A DNA stretch of 64,000 nt from Ideonella aquatica (GTDB taxonomy: Bacteria > Pseudomonadota > Gammaproteobacteria > Burkholderiales > Burkholderiaceae_C). The DNA is taken from NCBI RefSeq assembly GCF_018069755.1, contig NZ_JAGQDE010000004.1, positions 124,001-188,000 on the forward strand, in the 5' to 3' direction. Below are positions 50,236 through 57,968 of the stretch, piece by piece. The notes below the pieces were generated by a model. The model was given only the letters and a program-made list of their open reading frames with translations. It searched no databases and had not been told where the DNA came from. The first letter of the stretch is position 1. The number at the start of each line of letters is the position of its first letter. The position numbers and the translations under genes are program-made.

Positions 50236-50241
50236 AGTGTA
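50236..50241 (-). promoter_or_regulatory. candidate -10 of the gcv operon
   Basis: The minus strand reads TACACT ending about 7 bases before the first riboswitch aptamer, which would start transcription near 50229, right at the aptamer. No clear -35. Confidence 0.4.
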
Positions 50242-50297
50242 GCAGCGCGCGGCCGCTGAGGCATCATGGGCGAATCCCCATTAGCCAGCCCGCTGAC

Positions 50298-51089
50298 ATG
50301 ACCGACGCTGACGCTGTCCATCGCCTGCTGCAGGCACACCGGTCGATCCGCAGCTTCCGCCAGGACCCGGTGGACGATGCGCTGGTCGACGCCAGCCTGA
50401 TCGACGCGCTGCAGGGCAGTTCGTCCAGCGGCAACCTGAACATGGTCTCGGTCATCAAGACCCGGGACGAGGGCCTGCGTCGCCAGTTGCACACGCTGCA
50501 TGGGGAGCAGGACATGATCCTGCAGGCGCCGCTGCTGCTGACCTTTTGCGCCGACACCCACCGCACCCGCACCTGGCTGGCCCAGCGCGGTGCGCGGCTG
50601 GGGTTCTCCGACCTGGTCAGCTGGCACGTGGCCAGCTTCGACGCGATGATCATCGCCCAGACCGCCGCGCTGGCGCTGGAGAGCCGCGGCCTGGGCATCT
50701 GCTACATGGGCACCACGCTGTTCTCGATGGCGGCCATCGCCGCGCTGCTGGACTGCCCCGACCACGTGCTGCCGGTGACCACGCTGGTGGTGGGCTGGCC
50801 CGACGAGGCGCCGGCCCAGCGCGACCGCCTGCCGGCGAGTGCCTGGATCCATGACGAGCGCTACCAGCGCCCGGACGCCGCCAGCATCGAGCGTGATTTC
50901 CGCGACCGCGACGAGCGCGGCAAGGCCCGCTACCTGGCCGTGCCGCACATGGCCGAGCAATGGCAGGCGCTGGGCATCGATTCGCTGGCCCACTACTACA
51001 CCAGCCCGATCAAGTACGACCCGGACGTCTTTGCCGAATTCAGCGCCGACATCGAGCGCGCGTTGCGCCGCAACGGCTTCCTGGCCTGA
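50298..51089 (+). CDS. nitroreductase-family NADPH-dependent flavin oxidoreductase
   Basis: This 263-residue protein matches the nitroreductase superfamily. The N-terminal HRSIRSFRQDPVDDALVD holds the FMN phosphate-binding Arg/Ser pattern, and ALESRGLGICYMGT is the usual mid-protein segment. Members reduce flavins, quinones or nitro compounds with NADPH; BluB-like and NfsA/NfrA-like proteins share these features. The exact substrate is not visible. The ATG at 50298 lies after the riboswitch region and before the core; longer frames overlap the riboswitch. It is followed 50 bases later by the acyl-CoA ligase on the same strand. Confidence 0.87.
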   Translation: MTDADAVHRLLQAHRSIRSFRQDPVDDALVDASLIDALQGSSSSGNLNMVSVIKTRDEGLRRQLHTLHGEQDMILQAPLLLTFCADTHRTRTWLAQRGARLGFSDLVSWHVASFDAMIIAQTAALALESRGLGICYMGTTLFSMAAIAALLDCPDHVLPVTTLVVGWPDEAPAQRDRLPASAWIHDERYQRPDAASIERDFRDRDERGKARYLAVPHMAEQWQALGIDSLAHYYTSPIKYDPDVFAEFSADIERALRRNGFLA

Positions 51090-51139
51090 CCGGCCGGGCC
51101 GGCGGCGCTACAGTCCGGAGAACCCCTGGGAGCATTTTC

Positions 51140-52789
51140 ATGAGCTCGATCTACGACCTGCACCTTGACCGCAACCCCGCCAACCACGTGCCGCTGTCGC
51201 CGGTCAGCTTCTTGGAGCGCAGCGCCGAGGTCTTTGCCGACCTGCCGGCGGTGATCCACGGCGCGCGCCGCTACACCTGGGCCCAGGTGCGCGAGCGCAG
51301 CGCCCGTCTGGCCGCGGCGCTGAAGTCCCTGGGCGTGGGCCGCGGCAGCACCGTCACCGTGATGCTGCCCAACACGCCGGAGATGGTGGAGGTGCACTAC
51401 GCGGTGCCCGCGCTGAACGCGGTGCTCAACACCCTGAACACGCGGCTTGACGCGTCACTGCTGGCCTGGCAGATGAACCACTGCGAGGCCCAGGTGGTGA
51501 TCACCGACACCGAGTTCGGCCCGGTGATGTACGAAGCCCTGCGCCTGCTGCGTGAGAAGCATGGCCGCGACCCGGTGGTGATCGACGTGGCCGACAGCGA
51601 GCACACCGGCCGTGCCGAACGCGTGGGCAGCCACGAGTACGAGGCCCTGCTGGCCGCCCATGCGCCGCTGGCCCGGCTGGACGGCCCGGCCGACGAGTGG
51701 GATGCGATCGCGGTGAGCTACACCAGCGGCACCACGGGTGATCCCAAGGGCGTGGTCACCCACCACCGCGGCGCCTACCTCAACGCAGTGTGCAACGCGG
51801 CCACCTGGACCATGCCGCACTTCCCGGTCTACCTGTGGACGCTGCCGATGTTCCACTGCAATGGCTGGTGCTTCCCCTGGACCGTGGCGATGCTGGGCGG
51901 CACCCACGTGTGTCTGCGCCGGGTGGATGCGGCGAACATCCTGGCGGCGATGCGCGAGCACCGTGTGGACCACTACTGCGCCGCCCCCATCGTGCACAAC
52001 CTGCTGATCAGCGCCGACCCGGCGCTGCGCGACGGCATCACCCAGCGCGTGCGCGGCATGGTGGCCGGCGCGGCGCCGCCGGCGGCGATGATCGAGGGCA
52101 TGGCCAGGCTGGGCTTTGACATCACCCACGTCTACGGCCTGACCGAGGTCTACGGCCCGGCCTCGGTGGCAGTCAAGCGCCCCCACTGGGCCGGAGAGAG
52201 TCTGTCCGAACAGACCCGCCTGAACGGTCGCCAGGGCGTGCGCTACGCGCTGCAAGAGGGCATGACGGTGATGGACCCCGAGACCATGACCGAGGTGCCG
52301 GCCGATGGCCAGACCATGGGCGAGATCATGTTCCGCGGCAACATCGCGATGAAGGGCTACCTGAAGAACCCCTCGGCCACCGACAAGGCCTTCGAGGGCG
52401 GCTGGTTCCACACCGGCGACCTGGCGGTGCTGGAGAGCGACCGCTACGTCAAGATCAAGGACCGCAGCAAGGACATCATCATCTCGGGCGGCGAGAACAT
52501 CAGCTCGATCGAGGTGGAGGACGCGCTGTACCGCCACCCGGCGGTGGCCGCCTGCGCGGTGGTGGCCAAGCCCGACCCGAAATGGGGCGAGACGCCGGTG
52601 GCCTTCATCGAGCTGGCCGCGGGTGCGCAGGTCACGGCCGAGGAGCTGGTGGCCCACTGCAAGGGCCTGCTGGCCGGCTACAAGGTGCCGCGCGAGATCC
52701 GCTTCGAGCCGATCCCCAAGACCAGCACCGGCAAGATCCAGAAGTTCATGCTGCGCGACCGTGCGAAGTCGGCGCAGGCCTTTGAATGA
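51140..52789 (+). CDS. acyl-CoA synthetase (AMP-forming)
   Basis: This 549-residue enzyme belongs to the ANL superfamily and activates a carboxylic acid to its CoA ester through an acyl-adenylate. The P-loop-like motif SYTSGTTGDPKGVV is at about residue 192, the adenine motif in THVYGLTEVYGPASVA, the hinge in GGWFHTGDLAVLE, and the catalytic C-terminal Lys in PKTSTGKIQKFMLRD. It resembles medium-chain and methylmercaptopropionate-type ligases, but the acid cannot be set by eye. It is followed 17 bases later by a crotonase-family gene, suggesting a short acyl-CoA pathway. Confidence 0.92.
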   Translation: MSSIYDLHLDRNPANHVPLSPVSFLERSAEVFADLPAVIHGARRYTWAQVRERSARLAAALKSLGVGRGSTVTVMLPNTPEMVEVHYAVPALNAVLNTLNTRLDASLLAWQMNHCEAQVVITDTEFGPVMYEALRLLREKHGRDPVVIDVADSEHTGRAERVGSHEYEALLAAHAPLARLDGPADEWDAIAVSYTSGTTGDPKGVVTHHRGAYLNAVCNAATWTMPHFPVYLWTLPMFHCNGWCFPWTVAMLGGTHVCLRRVDAANILAAMREHRVDHYCAAPIVHNLLISADPALRDGITQRVRGMVAGAAPPAAMIEGMARLGFDITHVYGLTEVYGPASVAVKRPHWAGESLSEQTRLNGRQGVRYALQEGMTVMDPETMTEVPADGQTMGEIMFRGNIAMKGYLKNPSATDKAFEGGWFHTGDLAVLESDRYVKIKDRSKDIIISGGENISSIEVEDALYRHPAVAACAVVAKPDPKWGETPVAFIELAAGAQVTAEELVAHCKGLLAGYKVPREIRFEPIPKTSTGKIQKFMLRDRAKSAQAFE

Positions 52790-52806
52790 CCCGACAGGAG
52801 ACCCCC

Positions 52807-53592
52807 ATGCTGACCACCGAGGACCCGCTGCTGCTGCGCCGCCAGGATGCGCGCGGCGTGCTGACGCTGACGCTGAACCGGCCGCAGGCCTTCAATTCGC
52901 TGTCCGAGGCCATGCTGGCCGCGCTGCAGACCGAGCTGGACGCCATCGCCCGTGACGACACCGTGCGCGTGGTCGTGCTGGCCGCCGCGGGCAAGGCCTT
53001 CTGCGCCGGCCATGACCTGAAGGAGATGCGCGCCGACCCCTCCGAGGCCTACTACCGCCGCCTGTTCGCCCAGTGCGCCAAGGTGATGATGGCGATCCAG
53101 AAGCTGCCGGTGCCGGTGGTGGCCCAGGTGCAGGGCATTGCCACCGCGGCCGGCTGCCAGCTGGTGGCGATGTGCGACCTGGCGGTGGCCGCCAGCACCG
53201 CGCGCTTTGCGGTCAGCGGCGTCAACCTGGGCCTGTTCTGCTCCACGCCGGCGGTGGCGCTGAGCCGCAACCTGGGCCGCAAGGCGGCCTACGAGATGCT
53301 GGTGACCGGCGAGTTCATCTCGGCCGACGAGGCGCGCAGCAAGGGCCTGGTCAACCGTGTGGCCGCGCCCGAGGCGCTGGACGAGGCGGTCGAGGCGCTG
53401 GTGGCCAGCATCGTGGCCAAGCCGCGGGTGGCGGTGGCGATGGGCAAGCAGCTGTTCTACCGCCAACTGGAGTCCGGCATCGAGGCGGCTTATGTCGACG
53501 CCGGCCAGACCATGGCCTGCAACATGATGGACGACTCGGCGCTGGAAGGCGTGCAGGCCTTCATCGAGAAGCGTGCACCGGCCTGGAAATGA
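52807..53592 (+). CDS. enoyl-CoA hydratase-family protein, ECHDC3-like
   Basis: This 261-residue protein has the crotonase fold: LTLNRPQAFNSLS near residue 21, the oxyanion segment AAGKAFCAGHDLKEM (about 60-74) and a second one at QGIATAAGCQLVAMCDLAVA. The two catalytic glutamates of classical hydratases (144 and 164 in the rat enzyme) correspond to Gln118 and Gly138 here, so hydration as in true ECH is doubtful. The pattern GVNLGLFCSTPAVALSR is that of the ECHDC3 subgroup. The ATG at 52807 has AGGAG 6 bases upstream. It ends at a hairpin and is probably cotranscribed with the ligase. Confidence 0.88.
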   Translation: MLTTEDPLLLRRQDARGVLTLTLNRPQAFNSLSEAMLAALQTELDAIARDDTVRVVVLAAAGKAFCAGHDLKEMRADPSEAYYRRLFAQCAKVMMAIQKLPVPVVAQVQGIATAAGCQLVAMCDLAVAASTARFAVSGVNLGLFCSTPAVALSRNLGRKAAYEMLVTGEFISADEARSKGLVNRVAAPEALDEAVEALVASIVAKPRVAVAMGKQLFYRQLESGIEAAYVDAGQTMACNMMDDSALEGVQAFIEKRAPAWK

Positions 53593-53593
53593 A

Positions 53594-53627
53594 TCAGCCG
53601 CCGGCGCACAAGGCGCACGGCGGCTGA
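53594..53627. terminator. hairpin between the crotonase gene and the SRP RNA
   Basis: TCAGCCGCC and GGCGGCTGA form a perfect 9-bp stem starting 1 base after the crotonase stop. It also lies just past the 3' end of the minus-strand SRP RNA, so it may end both transcripts. No U-run is present. Confidence 0.45.
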
Positions 53628-53636
53628 CGGGAAAAG

Positions 53637-53737
53637 GGTGACGAGCCTGAACCCCGGCACTGGTCACAACGGTTAGGGCTGCTTGGTTCCCCACCTGACC
53701 CGGTTGGCCGCGCTTCCATGCGAGGAGGCCCGTCACT
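53637..53737 (-). ncRNA. ffs: signal recognition particle RNA (4.5S)
   Basis: The minus strand folds into one long hairpin closed by GTGACG (53736-53731) and CGTCAC (53643-53638). The tip carries the SRP domain IV core: GGGTCAGGT, a GGAA tetraloop closed by TGG/CCA, and AAGCAGCC. In E. coli the same stem is TCC/GGA, so the pairing is kept by compensatory change. The RNA binds Ffh and targets membrane proteins to FtsY. Length of about 100 bases fits the small bacterial type. A TACAAT box sits at the right distance upstream. Confidence 0.93.
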
Positions 53738-53741
53738 CGCT

Positions 53742-53747
53742 ATTGTA
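53742..53747 (-). promoter_or_regulatory. -10 element of the SRP RNA gene
   Basis: TACAAT on the minus strand (5 of 6 to consensus) ends 4-6 bases before the predicted 5' end of the SRP RNA. A TTGACA is present further up on the same strand but 33 bases away, too far to be its -35. Confidence 0.6.
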
Positions 53748-53788
53748 GGCGAGCTGGGCGTCTGGTGGCGGACACTACACTGTCAACC

Positions 53789-54469
53789 ATGCTGCCCAAC
53801 TCCCTCGCCCTGGTCGACGACGATGCGGACTTCAGCGGTTACCTGGCCGAATTCCTGAGCGGGCTGGGTGTGTCGGTCAGCAGTTTTGCCGACAGCGACG
53901 ACCTGCTGACCAGCGACGGCGCCTTCGAGCACGAGTTCTACGTGGTCGACCTGATGCTGCCCGGCATTGACGGCCTGGACCTGCTGCGCCTTCTGCGCAA
54001 GCGCACCAACGCCGGCATCCTGGTGGTGTCGGGCAAGCTGGGCAGCGATGTCTTTGGGCAGGTCATCGAGGCCGGCGCCGACATGCTGCTGGTCAAGCCC
54101 GCCACCTTCGAGCAGATCCTGACCGGCATCCGCGCGATCTACCGCCGCAGCGGCCGAGGGGGCTCGCAGCAGGAAGTGTGGGTACTCGATGCCGCCCATG
54201 CCACGCTGCGCGCCCCCGATGGCGCGCTGATCGAGCTCAGCCCCACCGACCTGCAGGTGATGGAGAGCCTGCTGGAACACCCCGGCCAGACCGTGGGCCG
54301 CGACGAGCTGACGCGCCGCCTGGGCCTGGACAGCGAGGATCCCAACGCGCTGCACGCCACGATCTACCGCCTGCGCCGGCGCATCGAGCGCGCCACGCCG
54401 GCCCTGGTGCCGTTGCAGTCGCGTTCGCGCCAGGGTTACCTGTTCAAGGCCGAGCTGCGACGCGCCTGA
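53789..54469 (+). CDS. OmpR/PhoB-family response regulator
   Basis: This 226-residue regulator has a receiver domain with the acidic triad in LALVDDDADF, phospho-Asp54 in VVDLMLPGIDG and Lys in LLVKPATFEQIL, then a winged-helix DNA-binding domain (about 128-222) with ALHATIYRLRRRIERA and SRSRQGYLFKAEL. The ATG at 53789 has no ribosome site, but TACACT sits 7 bases before it, which suggests a leaderless message; a GTG at 53765 is the alternative start. The likely partner kinase is encoded convergently 9 bases downstream on the other strand. Confidence 0.9.
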   Translation: MLPNSLALVDDDADFSGYLAEFLSGLGVSVSSFADSDDLLTSDGAFEHEFYVVDLMLPGIDGLDLLRLLRKRTNAGILVVSGKLGSDVFGQVIEAGADMLLVKPATFEQILTGIRAIYRRSGRGGSQQEVWVLDAAHATLRAPDGALIELSPTDLQVMESLLEHPGQTVGRDELTRRLGLDSEDPNALHATIYRLRRRIERATPALVPLQSRSRQGYLFKAELRRA

Positions 54470-54478
54470 GGCGGGGCC

Positions 54479-55957
54479 TCAGGCCAGGCGCTGGCGTGGG
54501 CTGGTGCGGGTGTCGGGCCAGGGGAAGAGCATCGTGGCTTCCAGCCCGCTGGGCTGGACCGGGCGCAGCACCAGCTGGCCGCCGTGCACCGACATGATCT
54601 GCCGCACCACGCTCAGCCCCAGGCCCTGGCCGCGCTGGCTGGGAAAGGGCTTGTGGTGGGTGGCTGGATCGTCCAGGTGGGCCCAGTGCGAGGCGCTCAG
54701 GCCATGGCCGTGGTCGCACACCGACAGGGCCATGCCATAGGGCGAGTGACTCTCCTCGATGCGCAGTTGCACCAGGGACTGACCGTCGCCGCCGTGGACG
54801 AAGGCGTTGCGCAGCAGATTGCGCAGCGCCAGGCGCACCAGGCCGGGCTCCACCTCCAGCGTGCGCAGGCGGGTCAGGCGCTCCACCACCACGCGCTGGC
54901 GCTGGTCGGGCGCCAGATCGCCCATCACCAGCTCGATCAGCAGATCCAGGTCCACGTCCTGCAGCGTGACCTGCTCGCGCCGGGTGAGGATCTGGGCCGC
55001 GGCCAGTGTGTTGTCCAGCACCGAGCGCAGCTCGCCCAGCACGGTCTCGGCGGCGTCCAGGCGCTCGGCGATGGCCTGTACGTCGGCCCGTGGGCCCCGC
55101 AGCGCGGCGCCGGCCGATAGCAGGGCGCCGGTGGCGCGGTGCAAGGGCTGGCGGATCTCGTGGGCCAGCACGCCCAGCAACTGCTCGCGCTCACGGGCCA
55201 GGGCGTCGAGCTGGGTCAGGGCCTCGGTCAGCTGGCCGGCATGCTGCTCGGCCGATTCGCGGCGGGCCCGCTCGGCGTACTCGGCGGCCTGGGCGCGGGC
55301 CTCGCTGGAGCGCACGCGGTCGAGCACCATGCCCAGGTAGGCGACGTTGCCGAACAGGCCCAGGGCGTAGCACATGATCCAGGTGGCCAGGTTGGCCGGG
55401 TTCAGTGCCGCCACGTTGGCCGATGGCGGGTCCCACAGGGCCCAGGCCACCCGCGCCAGGGCCACCGTCGCCCAGCCTCCCAGCAGGCCGGCCAGCCAGC
55501 GGCCACTGCGCGAGGGCAGCAGCGCGGCCGCGCGCCAGGCCAGGCGGGCATTGATGAAGAAGCCGGCGGCCAGCACGCTGGCGGCCAGGACGAAGCGCGC
55601 GCTGGTGCCGGCCACCAGATCGACCAACAGGTAGCTCACGCTCAACAGCAGCCACAGCGCACCCAGTGGGCCGACCTGAGGCATGTCACCGGCCTCGCGC
55701 CGCAAGGCGAGATGGGTCAGCAGCATGCCGGCAAAGGCCAGCGTGTTCGCGAGTGCGAAACCCGCCCAGTCCGGCACGATGCCGCGCAGGCCCAGCAGCA
55801 GCATCCAGCCGCCGTTGGCCACCGCGGCAAAGGCCCAGGGCCGCAGGCGGTCGCTGGCATGGCGCTGGCGCAGCAGCAGCCAGCAACTCACCCCCAGCAG
55901 GCCCTGGGTGATGGACGAGGCGACGAACAGCGAGGGGACGGAAATCAGCGAGAGCAT
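54479..55957 (-). CDS. membrane sensor histidine kinase
   Basis: This 492-residue kinase has about six membrane helices in the first 212 residues with short loops and no large periplasmic domain, then a coiled coil (about 215-260), HisKA with His267 in LGVLAHEIRQPLH, and an HATPase domain with NLLRNAFVHGG, VCDHGHGLS and GQGLGLSVVRQIM. A sensor without an extracellular domain suggests a membrane or intracellular signal. It starts 27 bases after the Crp/Fnr gene and is probably cotranscribed with it. Its likely response regulator is the OmpR-type protein encoded convergently. Confidence 0.9.
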   Translation of the reverse strand: MLSLISVPSLFVASSITQGLLGVSCWLLLRQRHASDRLRPWAFAAVANGGWMLLLGLRGIVPDWAGFALANTLAFAGMLLTHLALRREAGDMPQVGPLGALWLLLSVSYLLVDLVAGTSARFVLAASVLAAGFFINARLAWRAAALLPSRSGRWLAGLLGGWATVALARVAWALWDPPSANVAALNPANLATWIMCYALGLFGNVAYLGMVLDRVRSSEARAQAAEYAERARRESAEQHAGQLTEALTQLDALAREREQLLGVLAHEIRQPLHRATGALLSAGAALRGPRADVQAIAERLDAAETVLGELRSVLDNTLAAAQILTRREQVTLQDVDLDLLIELVMGDLAPDQRQRVVVERLTRLRTLEVEPGLVRLALRNLLRNAFVHGGDGQSLVQLRIEESHSPYGMALSVCDHGHGLSASHWAHLDDPATHHKPFPSQRGQGLGLSVVRQIMSVHGGQLVLRPVQPSGLEATMLFPWPDTRTSPRQRLA

Positions 55958-55984
55958 GGGCGCTGGCCGTGGCGGCCGGGCCGC

Positions 55985-56734
55985 TCAGGTCAGCCTGCGC
56001 AACACGATCGAGCCATCGGCACGGTAGCGGATGGTACGCGTCGTCTCGAGTTCTTTCATGGTGCGGCTGACCATCTCGCGCGAGGCGCCGATCATCTTGG
56101 CCAGATCCTGCCGGGCGATGCGCTCGCGCAGCACCCACTCGTCGCCATCGGGCACCGAGAGGTCCATCAGGCGCTGCAGCAGGCGTTCGCCAACGTCCTG
56201 GTGAGCCAGCGAGGCCACGCGCCGATAGGCGGTGCGCACGCGCTGTGACAGCTGCATCAGCAGCACCTGTGCCACCAGGGGACGCGTGGCCAGGGTGACC
56301 GCAAAGACCGGGCCGGGGACCACCAGCAGATCGCATTCTTCTTCGCTGCGTACGCTGCTGGAATGAGGCTGGCCGTCAATCAGTGCCAGATCGCCCAGCG
56401 GGTCACCGACGCGGATCAGGTCGATGATGACCTCGCGGCCGCGGGGATCGGTGCGGAAACTGTGCGCACGGCCCGACAGCAGCACGCCCAGCTCGGACGT
56501 GCGCGCGCCTTGCATCTGGATCAGCTCGCCACGGCGGATGCGGCGCTTGCTGCAATGGCGGGCGAGCTCGGCGGCCGCCGGCTCATCGAGGCTGGCGAAC
56601 AGAGGCAGTCGGCGCAGCAGCTGCGCCAGACTGACCGTCTCCTGGCCGCGGTTCGGCCACGTCGGTCCCGCCGGATCCGCCTTGGCGCCGGTTGCGACCT
56701 CGGGTGCCTGCCACGGCTGTCCATGCTCGCCCAT
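55985..56734 (-). CDS. Crp/Fnr-family transcriptional regulator
   Basis: This 249-residue regulator has a cyclic-nucleotide-binding-like domain (about 45-160) and a C-terminal HTH containing ARQDLAKMIGASREMVSRTM. Only one cysteine lies in the N-terminal half, so it cannot hold an FNR-type [4Fe-4S] cluster. The cNMP pocket lacks a clear match to the cAMP-binding signature of Crp. The input is therefore unknown. The first 35 residues look disordered. An ATCTGA-N4-TCAGAT palindrome overlaps its -10 box, suggesting it represses itself. It precedes the histidine kinase gene by 27 bases. Confidence 0.92.
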   Translation of the reverse strand: MGEHGQPWQAPEVATGAKADPAGPTWPNRGQETVSLAQLLRRLPLFASLDEPAAAELARHCSKRRIRRGELIQMQGARTSELGVLLSGRAHSFRTDPRGREVIIDLIRVGDPLGDLALIDGQPHSSSVRSEEECDLLVVPGPVFAVTLATRPLVAQVLLMQLSQRVRTAYRRVASLAHQDVGERLLQRLMDLSVPDGDEWVLRERIARQDLAKMIGASREMVSRTMKELETTRTIRYRADGSIVLRRLT

Positions 56735-56737
56735 TCA

Positions 56738-56778
56738 TCTCCCTCTGATCAGGGAGAATCATATCTGAGCTTTCAGAT
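56738..56778 (-). promoter_or_regulatory. promoter, self-operator and leader hairpin of the Crp/Fnr gene
   Basis: On the minus strand TATGAT (56763-56758) is a good -10. A palindrome ATCTGA-N4-TCAGAT at 56763-56778 overlaps it and fills most of the spacer; its 5-N4-5 form is that of Crp/Fnr-family boxes. The leader then holds TCTCCCT/AGGGAGA arms (56738-56757), the second of which is the ribosome site before the ATG at 56734. Confidence 0.6.
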
Positions 56779-56792
56779 CAGAAAATGAGGAC

Positions 56793-57920
56793 TCACCGCA
56801 GTTGCAGATCGTCGCTGGCGAAGCGAATGTTCAGCGGCTCGATCAGCAACTGCTTGGCGCCGGCTTCCACCTGGCCCGCCAGCACCGCCTCGACACCCTG
56901 GGCGCGGGCGATGGCCACCGTCTGCTCGGCCTGCGCGTGCGGCACGAACAGCGCGAATCCGGCGCCCATGTTCAGCGTGGAGTAGGCCTCGCGGTCATCG
57001 TGGCCGGCGTGCTGCTGAATAAAGCGCAGCACCGGCGGCACCTCAGGCACGGTGTGGACGCGGTAGGTCAGCTCGGCGGGGTGGCGCAGCAGCTTGCGCC
57101 AGCCGTGGCCGGTGATGTTGGCGCTGTAATGCACCGTCACCCCGGCCCGGGCCAGGGCCTCGGTCACCGGGCTGTACAGCACGGTCGGGGCCAGCAGCGC
57201 CTCGCCATAGCTCAGGCCGGGCGCCACCTCGGTAAGGTAGCCCTGCGGCAGGCGCTCGACCAGCTTGCGCGCCAGGCTCAGGCCGTTGGCGTGGATGCCG
57301 CTGGAGGCCAGCAGCACGATGGCGTCGCCGGCGCCCAGCTGGTCGCCCACGCTGAGCCGGCTCTTGGGGTTGATGATGCCGGTGCACGAGGCCGCCAGGT
57401 CAATGCGGCCCGACTCGACGATGCCAGCCAGCGCTGGTGTCTCACCACCGCCCCAGGCCACGCCGCAGCGGTCGCAGGCGGCCTTCCAGCCGGCCACCAG
57501 GGCCTGGGCGCGCTGGCCGTCAGCGAACCAGTCACTGCCACCGGCGGCCCAGTAGGCCTGCACCACCAGCGGCGTGGCGCCTACGGTGATCAGGTCGTTG
57601 ACCGCCATCGCGATCGTGTCCTGGGCGATGCCGTCGTAGTAGCTGCGGCCGGTCAGGGCCTTCATTTCATCGGCGACCAGGGCCTTGGAGCCCAGGCATT
57701 CGACGATGCTGGCCAGGTAGAACGGGCCGACGTCGACCACATAGGCCGACTCGCCGCGCGAGGCCGGCACCTCGGTGAAGCCGTGGCCGGCCAGGTGGCC
57801 GGCGGTGGCGGCCGCCGCGCGCTGCGCGGCGACCTTCAGCGGATCGATCAGGTCGTAGTTGACGCCAGCCTGCTCGTAGCTGAGCGGCGCGGCGGGATCG
57901 GTGGGGGCGGAAGCACTCAT
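56793..57920 (-). CDS. PurM-like (AIR synthase-related) protein
   Basis: This 375-residue protein has the overall PurM fold order: an N-terminal LSYEQAGVNYDLID, MAVNDLITVGATPLVVQAYW, WGGGETPALAG and LASSGIHANGLSLARKLVE. The ATP-binding signature of true PurM, GTDGVGTK, is replaced by VECLGSKA (about residues 73-80), and the C-terminal half diverges strongly. It is therefore a paralogue whose reaction may differ from aminoimidazole ribotide synthesis. Other members of the family handle formyl-glycinamidine, selenophosphate or thiamine compounds. It lies upstream of the Crp/Fnr gene on the same strand, 58 bases away. A palindrome directly precedes its ATG. Confidence 0.8.
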   Translation of the reverse strand: MSASAPTDPAAPLSYEQAGVNYDLIDPLKVAAQRAAAATAGHLAGHGFTEVPASRGESAYVVDVGPFYLASIVECLGSKALVADEMKALTGRSYYDGIAQDTIAMAVNDLITVGATPLVVQAYWAAGGSDWFADGQRAQALVAGWKAACDRCGVAWGGGETPALAGIVESGRIDLAASCTGIINPKSRLSVGDQLGAGDAIVLLASSGIHANGLSLARKLVERLPQGYLTEVAPGLSYGEALLAPTVLYSPVTEALARAGVTVHYSANITGHGWRKLLRHPAELTYRVHTVPEVPPVLRFIQQHAGHDDREAYSTLNMGAGFALFVPHAQAEQTVAIARAQGVEAVLAGQVEAGAKQLLIEPLNIRFASDDLQLR

Positions 57921-57921
57921 G

Positions 57922-57936
57922 GCGGGATTATCCCGC
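57922..57936 (-). promoter_or_regulatory. palindrome abutting the PurM-like start codon
   Basis: GCGGGATTATCCCGC is a perfect 15-bp palindrome 1 base before the ATG on the minus strand. It contains GATAAT, a -10-like hexamer 6 bases before the ATG, so it may be operator and promoter at once, or a hairpin if transcription starts upstream. Confidence 0.45.
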
Positions 57937-57968
57937 AGGGACCTCCGCCCCCCGACCGACGCCTGGCC

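Noticed and set aside
53641-53737. SRP RNA on the plus strand
   Set aside because: The hairpin folds either way, but the domain IV core (GGTCAGGT, GGAA, AAGCAGCC) and the TACAAT promoter read correctly only on the minus strand.
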